64,000 bases of DNA from Sphingomonas ginsenosidivorax (GCF_007995065.1 NZ_VOQR01000001.1:561001-625000); one strand, 5' to 3'; shown: positions 18,668 through 29,173, counted from the first letter of the stretch. Made by a program: numbers and translations. The notes: generated by a model not told the origin, from the letters alone.

Positions 18668-18861
18668 AAGCTGATGTTCCGTTTCGCCATTTCGGCAGAC
18701 GCCATTTCCTTCAACGTCGTTACCGTCTCGCCCGAGAATATATCTGCCAGATCGAGGAGGTCCTCGTCCTTAAGTGCAGCAACCGCGGCTTCGATCTCAG
18801 CGAGACGATCGACAGCGCGGTCACCTACGGCAGCACGCCGCTTGATCCGTGATTTGAGCAT
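18664..18861 (-). CDS. Hypothetical helical protein, first gene of an overlapping pair
   Basis: 65 residues, basic N-terminus (MLKSRIKRRAA), then an amphipathic helix with many Ala, Glu and Leu (RLAEIEAAVAALKDEDLLDLADIF). It could form a short coiled coil. The overlap with the downstream gene suggests both products are needed together. Function unknown. Confidence 0.5.
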   Translation of the reverse strand: MLKSRIKRRAAVGDRAVDRLAEIEAAVAALKDEDLLDLADIFSGETVTTLKEMASAEMAKRNISL

Positions 18862-18957
18862 CCATAATCGATAGCAGGATCAACGGAGGAGTGGCAGGGT
18901 TATCAGCCATCTCGGTCAAGGGGCTTGGGATCGGAATTCTCGCGGCAGCCGACCCGA

Positions 18958-19554
18958 CTATGGCTGTGGGACGGCATCCTTCTGTGCAGGCGCTTCTGCC
19001 GCTTGCGGCCTAGTCATGCTCTCGACCTGCGCTGTCGTTTTAAAGTCCAGGAGCTCGACCTGAAACACAAGATCGGAGTTGGCGGGGATCGGGCCTGACG
19101 CTTGCGACCCATAGGCCATCGCCGCAGGAATACAGAACCGTGCAACGCCATTCTTGGCTAGCATCTGCAATCCTTGAGAGAAGCCCGCGATCACGCCGTT
19201 GACCGGCAATGGGGACCGCACCCCTTGATCAAACACTGCCCCAGTCGTTGCCAGGTAGCCGATGTAGTTCACTAGCGAGACATCGCCTTGGGTGGGCTTC
19301 GCGCCAGATCCGGGCCGCAGCATCGTATATCCCAACCCGGTAGGCGCGCGTGCCGAACACAAACGCTGCCCCTTGGGCACTATGGGGGTCAAGGGTAGTG
19401 CGATGATAGCACCGCTTGCCTTCACCGGCGCAGGTAGTGAACCGCGCGGCTTCCCTTTTTGAAGCGCCGCCCCGTTGACAGGTAACGGTGCTGCCAGCAG
19501 CGGCAGGACAACGGCCATAACGAGACGGCGCAAGGCACGTGGGAAGAAGCTCAT
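18958..19554 (-). CDS. Exported FKBP-type peptidyl-prolyl cis-trans isomerase
   Basis: 198 residues from the ATG at 19554, chosen because MSFFPRALRRLVMAVVLPLLAAP is a good signal peptide; a longer frame to 19620 would bury it. The FKBP domain covers about residues 75-175: VSLVNYIGYLATTGAVFDQG, then GVIAGFSQGLQMLAKNGVARFCIPAAMAYG and LVFQVELLDF. It probably folds proteins in the periplasm. The C-terminus is a low-complexity Ala/Pro/Gln tail. No coupled neighbours. Confidence 0.8.
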   Translation of the reverse strand: MSFFPRALRRLVMAVVLPLLAAPLPVNGAALQKGKPRGSLPAPVKASGAIIALPLTPIVPKGQRLCSARAPTGLGYTMLRPGSGAKPTQGDVSLVNYIGYLATTGAVFDQGVRSPLPVNGVIAGFSQGLQMLAKNGVARFCIPAAMAYGSQASGPIPANSDLVFQVELLDFKTTAQVESMTRPQAAEAPAQKDAVPQP

Positions 19555-19715
19555 TTCCGGGGCTATATCCAGGCCACGGACGACGCGCCACCAGTTCCAT
19601 CCCGATATCATCGGGCGCATATTGGCAAGTGATCACCGGCAGGTACCAGGTATCGTCCGCCGGTTTGCAACTCAGCAGTTTGTTGGATCGTTTGATGTAA
19701 TCAAGGAGAGCAACA

Positions 19716-19901
19716 ATGGCGATTACCCCGCAAGACGAAGAACCCGGTTTTGAAACCGACGTCAACGAACTGCCAGATAGCGACAACGGTCCAGAAGATA
19801 GTTTAGAAGACAAACCGGCGCACGACGTTCAGCGCTCAGACGAACTCGAGGAAGCTCAGAAGGAAGGAGCCGAGGAGAGAGGAGAGGGCGGATTGTATTG
19901 A
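19716..19901 (+). CDS. Small acidic hypothetical protein
   Basis: 61 residues, rich in Asp and Glu (for example DEEPGFETDVNELPDSDNG), probably disordered. The ATG has AAGGAG seven bases upstream, which is strong support for such a short gene. It has no membrane segment or known motif, and function is unknown. A similar small acidic gene in style is found at 59521-59802. Confidence 0.6.
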   Translation: MAITPQDEEPGFETDVNELPDSDNGPEDSLEDKPAHDVQRSDELEEAQKEGAEERGEGGLY

Positions 19902-20009
19902 AATTGGGGCGGGACGTTCTGAACATTTTCTATGAATGTGTATTCGAAACGTCCCACCGCCCTTCTGACGATCGCCAAGACGTTTCTAATGGGCTGGAAA
20001 CCGAGGTTA

Positions 20010-20783
20010 TCAGCTGGGAGCGACTTCTTTCTTTAGCATCGCGTCCTTGAGCGTATTGCCTGCGATCCCCCCGGCAGCGACCGCAACAACAACATTGCCG
20101 ACGAAAAACTCCACAATACCAACGACGCTGCCGAACGCGATCAGCGCCGAGGTCGTCACCGGCAGCGCGGCCGTTGCCTTACCGATCGCGACTTTCGCCT
20201 CCTGGCGGACGACCCGAAGCCGTTCCAACACGGGCTCGAGCGATCGACCTTGATCGACTGCCGCGATTAGATCGCCTAGCGCACGATGCAGCGCCCTCAG
20301 CTGCTCCAAGGCTACCGCCCGATCGGCATCGACCGGTCCACCGTTGTCGCGGGCGAGTTCTTCATCGTCGATCAGGCGCTGAACGGCTTCCAAAGCAACA
20401 GGCGCTAACGCGTGAATGACAGCGGCATGCTCGCGCAGGGAAGGGCGCCCGGTCCACGTCGCCGAACTGACGGCATCCGGTCCGCGAACCTCGTCCCACA
20501 ACGCCTTGAACTGCTCACGGACCATCTCACGGCGCAGCGTGCGATCCTTGGTCTCTCGCGCATGACGTACGAATGCCTCAAGGCTCGGCTGCGCCGCGAC
20601 AAAGGCCGGCGCCAACGGCCGCAGGTCGGTCCGCCCAAGCAGCGCCCGGCGCAGCGCCTTGTAGCGCGTGTCGTCCGCCAGATCCTGGATGCCATCGCAA
20701 GCGCCCAGACATAGCGTCTGCAGACGCTGCAGCGCCTCTTCGTCGTTCAGCCCTTCGGGCCAGTGTGTTCCTGAATAGCCCAT
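20010..20783 (-). CDS. Hypothetical protein with C-terminal membrane segment
   Basis: 257 residues. The first 190 residues are helical and soluble-looking (RALHRALGDLIAAVDQGRS near the middle). The C-terminal 60 contain a Gly/Val-rich hydrophobic region (ALIAFGSVVGIVEFFVGNVVVAVAAGGIAG), either one long or two short membrane helices, ending in a charged tail. It is divergent from the HNH gene, with 131 bp between starts. Such a tail-anchored layout is seen in some effector proteins, but there is no family match to support that. Confidence 0.5.
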   Translation of the reverse strand: MGYSGTHWPEGLNDEEALQRLQTLCLGACDGIQDLADDTRYKALRRALLGRTDLRPLAPAFVAAQPSLEAFVRHARETKDRTLRREMVREQFKALWDEVRGPDAVSSATWTGRPSLREHAAVIHALAPVALEAVQRLIDDEELARDNGGPVDADRAVALEQLRALHRALGDLIAAVDQGRSLEPVLERLRVVRQEAKVAIGKATAALPVTTSALIAFGSVVGIVEFFVGNVVVAVAAGGIAGNTLKDAMLKKEVAPS

Positions 20784-20914
20784 CGCATTCGATCCGTTTC
20801 GACTCAGCTGACGGTCGGATGCACGAATGTTTGCCTGTAGGACATAGCAAGAACATCAAAGTGCCAGCACGTCGCTAGACATACGGACGGTGATAATGTT
20901 GGTGGACGGCACCG

Positions 20915-21415
20915 ATGCCGATCCGCCCCGAACATGTCTTCCTGTATCCGATCGATTGGCCCCAGCTATCGCATCTGGTCCGCTTCGTGCGCGCAGGCGG
21001 ACGCTGCGAACATTGCGGGCGCCCACACGGGCAACGGGTCTTCCACATGGGCGACGGACGCTGGTGGGATAAAGGCCAGTCGTATTGGCGTAATGGCGAC
21101 GGCCGACGTGTTCGTCGACCGACCGAGAACATCCTCGATTCAGGCAAATGGACACCGGTGGTGCTGGCCTGCGCGCATCTCAATCACGACCCCAGCGACA
21201 GCGCGCTTCACCAGTTGGCCGCGCTCTGCCAGCGCTGCCACATGATTTACGATGGTCCTGAGCATCGCCGTCGACGTTGGATGAACGCGCACTACCGACG
21301 TGCACTCGGCGATCTGTTCTACGGCCCATATCCGATGCGGGGGGCGGACTGGATCACGCCGACACCCATCAGCATGCTCGACGACAGCCGTTCGCTATAC
21401 GCGAACGTCCGGTAG
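20915..21415 (+). CDS. HNH-like zinc-binding protein
   Basis: 166 residues. CEHCG near residue 32 and CQRCHMIYD near residue 110 form a two-pair zinc site, and ACAHLNHDPSD lies between them. The order Cys pair, His-rich strand, Cys pair fits an HNH endonuclease-type fold. The protein is small and stands alone, so a DNA-nicking role is possible but unproven. ATG start at 20915; an earlier ATG (20896) is out of frame. Confidence 0.6.
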   Translation: MPIRPEHVFLYPIDWPQLSHLVRFVRAGGRCEHCGRPHGQRVFHMGDGRWWDKGQSYWRNGDGRRVRRPTENILDSGKWTPVVLACAHLNHDPSDSALHQLAALCQRCHMIYDGPEHRRRRWMNAHYRRALGDLFYGPYPMRGADWITPTPISMLDDSRSLYANVR

Positions 21416-21842
21416 TCTAGAGCGCTGGATACGAGGTGCCGACCACGTTCAGACAAAAAAAGGGGCCGCCAAAAGCGACCCGGGAAGTTTTTAGGAGAGG
21501 ATGCCTGAAAGGCGTCACCTTGGTATCCAGCAGGCCGGGCAATGGCGATTGCAAATCTGGCTAATCTGGATTGCATTTCATGCACTTGGAGGAAGGTTGG
21601 GCCCAAACTCGTTCCCCTGGCTAGCTCGATGACACGGGCGGTATCTACGAGGCTCGACACTGCGAGGAAACGGTCTGGATCCCGCACATTGATCGCATGC
21701 CTGACGACAATCGTTCGCATACGCGCAGGTGCGATAGCCCGCCTCCGCGACACATAGCCAAACGCGCTTCGCCGCGTTCGTAGCCGGAACCTTATCCACA
21801 TGAGTATCGAGTCTGACGCTTGACCAAACGGTTCTGGTAACG
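21416..21842. other. Upstream region of imuA with a possible 43-residue ORF
   Basis: About 430 bp. An ATG at 21501 preceded by AGGAGAGG opens a 43-codon frame ending at 21632 (first residues MPERRHLGIQQ), but the ribosome binding site is very close and I give it little weight. A -35-like TTGACC lies at 21820-21825, 17 bp before the SOS box. A minus-strand frame across the region overlaps the HNH gene and was rejected. Confidence 0.4.
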
Positions 21843-21857
21843 GAACATAAAGGGAAC
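21843..21857 (+). promoter_or_regulatory. LexA (SOS) box of the imu operon
   Basis: GAAC-ATAAAGG-GAAC is a perfect alphaproteobacterial LexA site (GTTC-N7-GTTC on the other strand), centred 25 bp before the imuA ATG. A TTGACC lies 17 bp upstream, so LexA bound here would cover the -10 region. imuA-imuB-dnaE2 operons are known LexA targets in Caulobacter. Confidence 0.85.
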
Positions 21858-21875
21858 AGGTAGAGTCTAGACATC

Positions 21876-22637
21876 ATGATCACCGCCCTCGAGTCCCTGC
21901 CGACAACCATCGCCCACCTGCGGACAATCGCAACGCCGGTGGTGGATCACCGCATCATGCCGTTCGGTATCCCTGCGCTCGACGATCGCCTCGCAAGCAG
22001 GGGCCTTCGCGCTGGAGCACTGCACGAGGTCGCCGCACAAAGCTGTTCGATGGTCGACGATGCCGCAGCAACGCTGTTCCTCGCAGGCATCGCCGCGCGA
22101 GAAGCGGCGCATACAGGCGGACCGGTGCTGTGGGTGAGCTGTCGCAACGATCTCTATGCGCCGGGCTTGGAGCAGGCGGGGCTATCATCTGCCGACTTGA
22201 TTCACGCACAACCCCGTGACGATGCAGCGTTACTGGCCGTCGTCGAGGACGCGGTGCGCGATGGAACGCCGTCAGCGGTGATCGCCGAGGTAAGCCGGAT
22301 GTCGATGGTGGCGACCCGGCGCCTGCAACTGGTCGCGGCCGACGCCGACATTCCCGTTCTCATCCTGCGACGCAGACGTAATCGCGACCAGGATCCGCTC
22401 GCCGAGCCGTCTGCCGCCTGGACGCGCTGGAGGATCGCCAGTGCGTCGTCCGAGCGCCTTGGCGTCGCCGGCGTCGGCCGATCGCGGTGGCAGGTCGAGG
22501 TCGCACGACAGCGTGGCGGCGAAGCATTTTCAATGATTTTGGAGGGCTGCGATGAGACGGGTTGTCTCGCTGTTCCTGCCGCACTTGGCCATCGAGCGGC
22601 TGAGACGGCTGGACCGGCACGCTACGCGGCCGCCTGA
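21876..22637 (+). CDS. imuA: ImuA, RecA-like partner of the translesion mutasome
   Basis: 253 residues. The opening (PFGIPALDDRLASRGLRAGALHEV) is the usual ImuA start, a degenerate RecA-like fold. It lacks a standard Walker A at that position. ImuA works with ImuB and DnaE2 in damage-induced mutagenesis. The gene overlaps imuB by 86 nt, so its C-terminal tail is encoded over the imuB start. Controlled by the LexA box 18 bp before its ATG. First gene of a five-gene run. Confidence 0.85.
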   Translation: MITALESLPTTIAHLRTIATPVVDHRIMPFGIPALDDRLASRGLRAGALHEVAAQSCSMVDDAAATLFLAGIAAREAAHTGGPVLWVSCRNDLYAPGLEQAGLSSADLIHAQPRDDAALLAVVEDAVRDGTPSAVIAEVSRMSMVATRRLQLVAADADIPVLILRRRRNRDQDPLAEPSAAWTRWRIASASSERLGVAGVGRSRWQVEVARQRGGEAFSMILEGCDETGCLAVPAALGHRAAETAGPARYAAA

Positions 22638-24342
22638 GCGGCCAGCCCTTCAGCTTCCCGTCGACGACGATCCCGGTGCCTGTTCGGTACCGCGGGGCGG
22701 CGGGTGGCGGCCGGGTGCGCGGTGGGCTCGTGCCGACATGCCAACCAGGCAGGATGTGGAAGGTGAGATCGCAGCGCTGCCCGCGCATGCGAAACCACCC
22801 ATGCGTGAACTTGGCCGACGATCGGAGGCGGCGAACCATCCGTTTCACGGACCAGCGCAAGCCGACAGTCACGACAGGGTCGCGGCGACCGTTGCTGCGT
22901 TCCACAGGGCGCCGCTTGCGCTGGTCGGCAAGGTTGGCCGGCGCGAAGAGGTCGTGGCCGCCTGCGATGGCGCAGCCGCGTTGGGGATTACTATCGGCAT
23001 GGCCGCGACCCATGCGCGCGCACTGGTGTCCGATCTCGACATCCGACCGTCCGAGACCGAGGCGGATGCCGCGATGCTGGATCAGCTCGCGCTACGCGCG
23101 GTGCGCCGCTGGTCGCCGATCGCCGCGGCCACACCGCCCGACGGGCTGTGGCTTGACCTGACCGGCTGCGCGCATCTCCATGGCGGGGAAGAACGGTTCT
23201 GCCGGCGTCTGCGCGCGTTTTGCCAGCGTGCCGGGTTCACCGCGCGCGTGGCGGTTGCCGACACACCGGGCGCGGCACACGCTATTGCCCGGTTCGGGCC
23301 TGCCGACATCGCGATCGTGCCCACAGGGCGGACGGTCGAAGCGCTTAGCGGCCTACCGGTCGCGGCCTTGCGCCTAGCAGGCACCGCGCTCGTTGCCGCC
23401 CGCAAGTTCGGCTTCGAACGCGTCGCCGATCTTCTACCGGTCGCGCGCGGGCCTTTGGCACGCCGGCTCGGGCTGGCCGCAATCACGCGGCTCGATCAGG
23501 CACTCGGCGCGGTCGCCGAACCCATCACGCCGCGCACCGACGAGGTCATGCCGATCGTCGAACGCCGGCTGCTCGAACCGATCGTCACCGCAGACGCGAT
23601 TGCGCAGGTCATGGAGGATCTCCTCGGCGACATGGCCGAGCTGCTGCGCGCGAAAGGGCTCGGCGTACGATCGTTGCGGCTTGGTGGGTTGCGCGTCGAC
23701 GGCACCGAACAGGTCGTCGCGGTCGGCACCTCGCGTCCGACCCGTGAGGTTTCGCACCTGCTGCGGCTCATGAAGCTCAGGATCGAACGGATCGATCCCG
23801 GCTTGGGGCTTGAGCAATTCTATCTGGCGGCGCCGCACACCGAGCCGCTCGACGCGGTAGATCTCGGCGCGGTTCTCGCCGGTGAGGTGCTCGTGCGTGA
23901 TCCGGCCCGTCTCGTCGATGTCGTCGCCGGCCGCATCGGCGCTGACGCCGTGTTCCGGATTGCGCCGGTCGAAAGTCACGTGCCCGAGCGTGCCGTTATG
24001 CGCGCGGACCCGGTGGTGGCGCCCGCGGGCTGGCCGAAATGGCGACGGCCGACGCGCCTGCTGGCGAGGCCCGAACCGCTATGGGGCGTCATAGCGCTGA
24101 TGCCCGATCAGCCGCCCCGACGGTTCGAGTGGCGCGGTCGGCCGCACAAGGTGGTTGCCGGCGACGGCCCCGAGCGGATCCACGGCGAGTGGTGGCGTCG
24201 CGACGCGGAAGTATGGGCGGTGCGCGACTATTACCGCGTCGAAGACGAGACGGGCGGTCGCTACTGGGTGTTCCGACGTGGCGACGGGTTCGTCGAGGAT
24301 ACCGGCGATCTGAGCTGGTGGATGCACGGCGTGTTCGCATGA
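22552..24342 (+). CDS. imuB: ImuB, Y-family polymerase-like mutasome hub
   Basis: 596 residues, ATG at 22552 ([19 protein letters not shown]). A Pro/Gly-rich insertion of about 90 residues follows the first strand, before the Y-family core resumes at [14 protein letters not shown]. The core has [19 protein letters not shown] where active Y-polymerases have their acidic residues, consistent with ImuB being catalytically dead. ImuB links DnaE2 to the beta clamp. Its stop overlaps the dnaE2 start by 4 nt (ATGA). Confidence 0.9.
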   Translation: MRRVVSLFLPHLAIERLRRLDRHATRPPERPALQLPVDDDPGACSVPRGGGWRPGARWARADMPTRQDVEGEIAALPAHAKPPMRELGRRSEAANHPFHGPAQADSHDRVAATVAAFHRAPLALVGKVGRREEVVAACDGAAALGITIGMAATHARALVSDLDIRPSETEADAAMLDQLALRAVRRWSPIAAATPPDGLWLDLTGCAHLHGGEERFCRRLRAFCQRAGFTARVAVADTPGAAHAIARFGPADIAIVPTGRTVEALSGLPVAALRLAGTALVAARKFGFERVADLLPVARGPLARRLGLAAITRLDQALGAVAEPITPRTDEVMPIVERRLLEPIVTADAIAQVMEDLLGDMAELLRAKGLGVRSLRLGGLRVDGTEQVVAVGTSRPTREVSHLLRLMKLRIERIDPGLGLEQFYLAAPHTEPLDAVDLGAVLAGEVLVRDPARLVDVVAGRIGADAVFRIAPVESHVPERAVMRADPVVAPAGWPKWRRPTRLLARPEPLWGVIALMPDQPPRRFEWRGRPHKVVAGDGPERIHGEWWRRDAEVWAVRDYYRVEDETGGRYWVFRRGDGFVEDTGDLSWWMHGVFA

Positions 24343-27300
24343 CCGACTATGTCGAACTCCAGGTCCTCACGCACTTCTCGCTGCTACGCGGCGCCTCGAG
24401 CCCCGAGGAGCTGTTCGCGGCTGCAGCGCTGCTCGGCTATCCCTCGATCGGCGTCAGCGACATCGGCACCGTCGCAGGGGTGGTGCGCGCATGGGAAGCG
24501 CAGAAGGCGACGGGCGTTCGCTCGATCGCAGGCACGCGCGTCAATCTATCCTGCGGTCGGCAGTTGCTGCTCTACCCGACCAACCGCCCCGCCTGGTCGC
24601 GCCTGACGCGGCTGCTGACAGTGGGCAAGAAGCGGGCGGGGAAGGGTGGGTGTCTTCTCCACTGGCATGATCTCGAACCCTGGTCGGAAGGCATGATCGC
24701 CATCCTGCTGCCGCACGAGGCGGACGAGGAGAACCTGGCAGCACTTGCCGACCTGAAGACACTCTATGGCCGGCGTGGGTATATGGCATTGTTCCAGCGG
24801 CGCCGGCCGGACGATGCCGTGCGGATCGACGCGCTGGCGCGCCAGGCGGGCGGCGCTGGGGTTCGCGCGGTCGTGACGGGTGATGTCCTCTATCACACGC
24901 CCGAAGCACGGCTGCTGCAGGACGTGGTGACGGCCGTGCGCGAGAAATGCACCGTCGACGAGCTCGGCTACCGGCGCGAGGTTAATGCCGACCGTGCGCT
25001 CAAATCCCCCGACGAGATGGTCCGGCGGTTCAAGGCGTATCCCGATGCGCTACGCGCGAGCGTCGACATCGCGCGTCTGTGCACCTTCGATCTGGGCGAG
25101 CTGGCCTATCAGTATCCGCATGAGCGGCTAATCGACGGGCTGACCGCGCAAGAGGCGCTGCAGAAGCTCGCGGAAGACGCCGTCGACACGATGTTCAACG
25201 GCGCGGTGCCAGCTGCCTATACCGAGCAGATCGCCCATGAGATGAAGCTCATCGGCGAGCTTGGCTATGCGCCGTATTTCCTGACGGTTTACGCGATCGT
25301 CCGCGAAGCCCGCCGGCGCGGGATCCTGTGCCAGGGCCGTGGCTCGGCCGCCAACAGCTGCGTCTGCTTCGTGCTCGGCGTCACCTCGATCGACCCAATC
25401 AAGCACGAGCTGTTGTTCGAACGGTTCGTATCGGGCGAGCGCCGCGAGCCCCCCGATATCGACGTCGACTTCGAGCATGAACGCCGCGAAGAGATCATCC
25501 AGTGGATCTATGAGACCTATGGCCGCAACCACTCGGCGTTGACCGCGGTCGTTACACGCTACCGCGCCCGCGGCGCCGTGCGCGACGTCGGCAAGGCGCT
25601 TGGCCTGCCCGAGGATCTGACTTCGTCATTAGCTGGCCAGGTGTGGGGCTGGTCGGCCGAAGGCGTCGGCGAAAAGCAGGTCAACGAGCTGAACCTCGAC
25701 ATCGGCGATCGTCGCCTGCGCCTGACGCTCGAGCTGGCCCGCAAGCTGATCGGCGTACCGCGCCATATGAGCCAGCATCCAGGTGGCTTCGTCCTCACCC
25801 AGGACCGTCTCGACGATCTGGTCCCGATCGAGCCCGCCGCGATGGAAGATCGCCAGATCATCGAATGGGACAAGGACGACATCGATGCGCTGAAGTTCAT
25901 GAAGGTCGACGTGCTGGGTCTCGGCATGCTCGGCTGCATGAACCGCGCCTTCAACATGCTCGAGGCGGACAAGGGGCTGCGGGTCGGTTTGGCCGATCTG
26001 CAGGACGACGATCCCGACGTCTATGCGATGATCTCGAAGGCCGATACGCTCGGCACCTTCCAGATCGAAAGCCGCGCGCAGATGAGCATGCTCCCGCGCA
26101 TGAAGCCACGGCGCTTCTACGACCTCGTCATTCAGGTCGCGATCGTACGACCGGGACCGATCCAGGGCGACATGGTCCACCCGTATCTGCGCCGGCGCGA
26201 AGGGCTGGAGAAACCGGAATATCCACGACCCGAGCTGCGCGCGGTGCTGGAAAAGACGCTTGGCGTGCCGCTGTTCCAGGAGCAGGCGATGAAGGTCGCG
26301 ATCGTCGGCGCGGGGTTCACGCCGGCCGAAGCCGATCAGCTGCGCCGCGCCATGGCGACGTTCAAATTCACAGGCGGCGTGTCGCACTTCAGCGAAAAGC
26401 TGATCGGGGGCATGGTCGAGCGCGGCTATCCACGTGAGTTTGCCGAGCGCACCTTCCGCCAGCTTGAAGGCTTCGGGTCCTACGGCTTCCCCGAAAGCCA
26501 TGCCGCCTCGTTCGCCAAGATCTCCTACGCCTCGTCGTGGGTGAAGCATCATCACCCGGACGTGTTCTGCGCGAGCCTTATGAACGCGCAGCCGATGGGC
26601 TTCTACGCGCCCGCCCAGATCGTGCGCGATGCACGCGAGCACGGCGTTGTGGTTCGCCCCCCTTGCGTGAACGCAAGCCGTTGGGACTGCACGCTGGAGC
26701 CGTATGGCGGGCGGTACCTCGCCGTACGATTGGGACTCCGGCAGATCCGCGGCCTGTCCAACGCGGACGGCGCCAAGATCGTCGGTGCGCGCGAGCTGAT
26801 CGCGTTCGAAAGCGTGGAGGACGTGTGGCGACGATCGGGCGTGCAGCGCGCCGTGATCGAGAAGCTCGCGGACGGCGATGCCTTTCATAGCTTTGGTGCC
26901 GATCGTCGGCAGGGCTTGTGGAAGGTGAGGGGGCTCGGCGAAGCGCCGCTGCCACTGTTCGCCGCGGCCGATCGCGCGGACCAGGCCGTCAGCACGGAAG
27001 GGATCGAGCCTGATGTCGAACTGCGCCCACTGACCGATGGTCGTGAGGTGATTGAGGACTACCGCGCGCTGCAACTCTCGCTGCGCGCGCATCCGCTGAC
27101 CTTCGTCCGCGATGAGCTGGCCAGGCGTGGCGTAACCAAATGCGCGGACCTGGCCACCATCCGCGATGGACGCCATGTCGAGGTCGCCGGCATCATTCTC
27201 GTTCGCCAGAAGCCGGGGTCTGCCAAAGGCGTTCTGTTCATCACGATCGAAGACGAGACCGGGATCGCCAACGGCATCCTGTGGCCCGATCGGTTCGAGC

Positions 27301-27602
27301 GCCAGCGCCGCACCGTCATGTCCGCGTCGATGATCGGCATGAAGGGCAGGGTGCAGAAGGAGGGCGAGGTTATCCACGTCATCTGCGACCGGATCATCGA
27401 CCATGGCGATCTGCTGCACCGGGTCGGCGAGATGTCGTTCCCGCACCGGACCGGCCGCGGTGACGGTGCGAAGCATGCCGGCTCCCCCGACCGCGGGGAC
27501 AAGGGCTGGAGCCCTGCCCCTCGCGACTCTTACTGGCCGCCCCATGCGGACGGCATGGATCCGGAAGCTGTCATGAAGTTCAAATCTCACGACTTCCATT
27601 GA
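24339..27602 (+). CDS. dnaE2: DnaE2, error-prone DNA polymerase III alpha subunit
   Basis: 1087 residues from the ATG at 24339 ([25 protein letters not shown]); the frame runs on upstream to 24039 inside imuB, but that part is not coding in this frame. The N-terminal PHP domain starts at THFSLL. The polymerase acidic motif is PDIDVDF (D373, D375, D377). A C-terminal OB-fold appears around [20 protein letters not shown]. It performs translesion synthesis in the SOS response with ImuA and ImuB. ATGA overlap with imuB; the next gene's ATG overlaps its TGA. Confidence 0.92.
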   Translation: MTDYVELQVLTHFSLLRGASSPEELFAAAALLGYPSIGVSDIGTVAGVVRAWEAQKATGVRSIAGTRVNLSCGRQLLLYPTNRPAWSRLTRLLTVGKKRAGKGGCLLHWHDLEPWSEGMIAILLPHEADEENLAALADLKTLYGRRGYMALFQRRRPDDAVRIDALARQAGGAGVRAVVTGDVLYHTPEARLLQDVVTAVREKCTVDELGYRREVNADRALKSPDEMVRRFKAYPDALRASVDIARLCTFDLGELAYQYPHERLIDGLTAQEALQKLAEDAVDTMFNGAVPAAYTEQIAHEMKLIGELGYAPYFLTVYAIVREARRRGILCQGRGSAANSCVCFVLGVTSIDPIKHELLFERFVSGERREPPDIDVDFEHERREEIIQWIYETYGRNHSALTAVVTRYRARGAVRDVGKALGLPEDLTSSLAGQVWGWSAEGVGEKQVNELNLDIGDRRLRLTLELARKLIGVPRHMSQHPGGFVLTQDRLDDLVPIEPAAMEDRQIIEWDKDDIDALKFMKVDVLGLGMLGCMNRAFNMLEADKGLRVGLADLQDDDPDVYAMISKADTLGTFQIESRAQMSMLPRMKPRRFYDLVIQVAIVRPGPIQGDMVHPYLRRREGLEKPEYPRPELRAVLEKTLGVPLFQEQAMKVAIVGAGFTPAEADQLRRAMATFKFTGGVSHFSEKLIGGMVERGYPREFAERTFRQLEGFGSYGFPESHAASFAKISYASSWVKHHHPDVFCASLMNAQPMGFYAPAQIVRDAREHGVVVRPPCVNASRWDCTLEPYGGRYLAVRLGLRQIRGLSNADGAKIVGARELIAFESVEDVWRRSGVQRAVIEKLADGDAFHSFGADRRQGLWKVRGLGEAPLPLFAAADRADQAVSTEGIEPDVELRPLTDGREVIEDYRALQLSLRAHPLTFVRDELARRGVTKCADLATIRDGRHVEVAGIILVRQKPGSAKGVLFITIEDETGIANGILWPDRFERQRRTVMSASMIGMKGRVQKEGEVIHVICDRIIDHGDLLHRVGEMSFPHRTGRGDGAKHAGSPDRGDKGWSPAPRDSYWPPHADGMDPEAVMKFKSHDFH

Positions 27603-27889
27603 TGGCCAAGCTCGTCCGTCATCAACGCGTTGTCATCGCGCTGTCGGTGCATATCTTGCGCGGCGGTGTCGCGCGCTGCTCGGACGCGCGTGTCGACGTC
27701 GTCGAAATCCGGTTGGCGCTGCGCTGCCTGCTGCCGCACTGCCCGGAACGCTGGCCACTCGAACTCTACTGGGATGCGGCAGCCCAAGAGAACGAGATCG
27801 GCAGGGCACAGGGCGTGACCGCGGCGTTCAACGGGATCGTCCGCCAGCTGCGCCGCGCCGGCTGTTATGAAGAGGTGTCTGAACCGTGA
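27602..27889 (+). CDS. Small protein co-transcribed with dnaE2
   Basis: 95 residues. Its ATG shares one base with the dnaE2 TGA (TGATG), so it is coupled to dnaE2. The sequence has no motif I recognise; it is moderately basic with a Cys-rich middle (ALRCLLPHCPERW). The following gene overlaps its stop by 4 nt. The tight coupling suggests an SOS-linked accessory function, or simply insertion at a convenient junction. Confidence 0.55.
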   Translation: MAKLVRHQRVVIALSVHILRGGVARCSDARVDVVEIRLALRCLLPHCPERWPLELYWDAAAQENEIGRAQGVTAAFNGIVRQLRRAGCYEEVSEP

Positions 27890-28332
27890 GTATGCGACTA
27901 CCGCGAGCAGCCATTGCTCGCGTTCCCGAAGGCACGCGGATCGTCAGCGTCGAGCGCATGTCGCGGGCGTTCACCAAATATCATCTCGATGACCGACGCG
28001 CGTTGCACCGGTTCAAGATGGAAGAGCCACATGCGACGCCGCATGACCACCCCTGGAGTTTTGACACCGAGATCCTCGATGGCGGGTATGTCGAAGAAGT
28101 GTTCCATCTGGATGCGAGCGGCGGTTGGCACAGCGAGCTCGTTCATCGGCTTCCCGGTGAGACCTACCATGTCGATGCCGCGCACATTCACCGCATCGTT
28201 GAGCTGCCGACGGGTGAATGCTGGACGCTCGTTCGTGCAGGTCCCCACACGCGGGAAACCCGGTTCTGGCGGTTCGGAGACATTGTTCAGTCCCGGGCGT
28301 GGCATGAGCGACGGTGGATGCGCTTGGAATAA
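27886..28332 (+). CDS. Cupin-like protein at the end of the imu operon
   Basis: 148 residues, GTG start overlapping the previous stop (GTGA). HATPHDHPWSFDTEIL and ETYHVDAAHIHRIVEL resemble the two metal-binding cupin motifs (H-x-H near residue 50; His residues near 95-105). It could bind a metal and a small ligand; no enzyme is assigned. It is the fifth overlapping gene behind one LexA box, so it is probably damage-inducible. Confidence 0.6.
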   Translation: MSMRLPRAAIARVPEGTRIVSVERMSRAFTKYHLDDRRALHRFKMEEPHATPHDHPWSFDTEILDGGYVEEVFHLDASGGWHSELVHRLPGETYHVDAAHIHRIVELPTGECWTLVRAGPHTRETRFWRFGDIVQSRAWHERRWMRLE

Positions 28333-28363
28333 GGCGTCACGGCGAGCCAATCCACCGCAACGT

Positions 28364-29173
28364 TCAAGACAGCGTTGGCCGGGGAAGGGCATCGAGCGCT
28401 GCGGATACCTGCAGGCGCAGATCGTCATCCCGGGTAATTTCCAGCATCGCGCTGAGGCTGCTGCGGGCGCCGGCCACATCGCCTGCGACCAGCTGAAGTC
28501 TGGCTCGCTCCCACCAACCATGGGCGTGCGTGGGCGCCACGATCGTCATGCGGTCGTACAGGACCAGCGCGCGTGCGGGATCCCCGGCCTGCTCGGCACG
28601 GGTCGCCTGGTTGAGCAGCAGGCGGACGAGCGCCGACCGGTTCGACAGGGGAAGCATCCCGTCGGAAAACCGGGCCTGGCCCGTCATCTGCTCCAACAAG
28701 GCTTCCACCTGTTCAGGGGCGACGATGCGACCATCGTTGAAGGGATCGATGATCAGCGCATCCGACGCGTCGCCAAGGCGCACCAGGACGTGGCCGGGGG
28801 TATTGAGCGGCATCGCCGACCATCCGAGACGTCGTGCCATCGCCACATAGAGGATCGAGAGACTGATCGGCAGGCCGAGCCGTCGATCGACGACGGCGAT
28901 CAAATCCGCATTCTGCGGATCGTCGTAGTGCACCCGGTCGCCAGAGAACCCAAACTCTTCGCCCATCACGCTGCTCAGGGCTTGAGCCTGAGCAGCGCTG
29001 CTCACTGCGTCGCCGTCAGCAGCGCGCAGGGCTATTTCTATGTCGGTCAGCTCGTCGATATATTCATCGAGATCGACACCGGGGTGATCGAGCGCTGCGA
29101 GTTCCAGGGCGGCCAGATCAAGCTCGATCTCTGTGTCTTCCATCAGCCCGAGATGAAGAATGCTATTGGTCAT
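28364..29173 (-). CDS. SirB1/transglutaminase-like family protein
   Basis: 269 residues. DLIAVVDRRLGLPISLSILYVAMARRLGWSAMPLNTPGHVLVR is the SirB1 (transglutaminase-like) signature. At the position where papain-like enzymes have their cysteine it has Ser (LPISLSILY), so it is probably not a protease. The C-terminal third is a TPR-like helical repeat region (ALVLYDRMTIVAPTHAHGWWERARL). Function in this family is poorly known. It converges with the cupin gene, 31 bp between stops. Confidence 0.75.
   Translation of the reverse strand: MTNSILHLGLMEDTEIELDLAALELAALDHPGVDLDEYIDELTDIEIALRAADGDAVSSAAQAQALSSVMGEEFGFSGDRVHYDDPQNADLIAVVDRRLGLPISLSILYVAMARRLGWSAMPLNTPGHVLVRLGDASDALIIDPFNDGRIVAPEQVEALLEQMTGQARFSDGMLPLSNRSALVRLLLNQATRAEQAGDPARALVLYDRMTIVAPTHAHGWWERARLQLVAGDVAGARSSLSAMLEITRDDDLRLQVSAALDALPRPTLS

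Noticed and set aside
21319..21801. 160-residue minus-strand frame upstream of imuA
   Set aside because: It overlaps the HNH gene by about 100 bp on the other strand, has no ribosome binding site and no family resemblance.
24039..24338. Longer N-terminus for DnaE2
   Set aside because: This part overlaps imuB in another frame and gives Arg-rich sequence unlike DnaE2; the ATG at 24339 starts the conserved PHP domain and overlaps the imuB stop.
25629..27599. 656-residue open frame antisense to dnaE2
   Set aside because: A shadow of a G+C-rich gene: the plus strand encodes a full DnaE2 with all motifs, and the antisense product has no recognisable domain.
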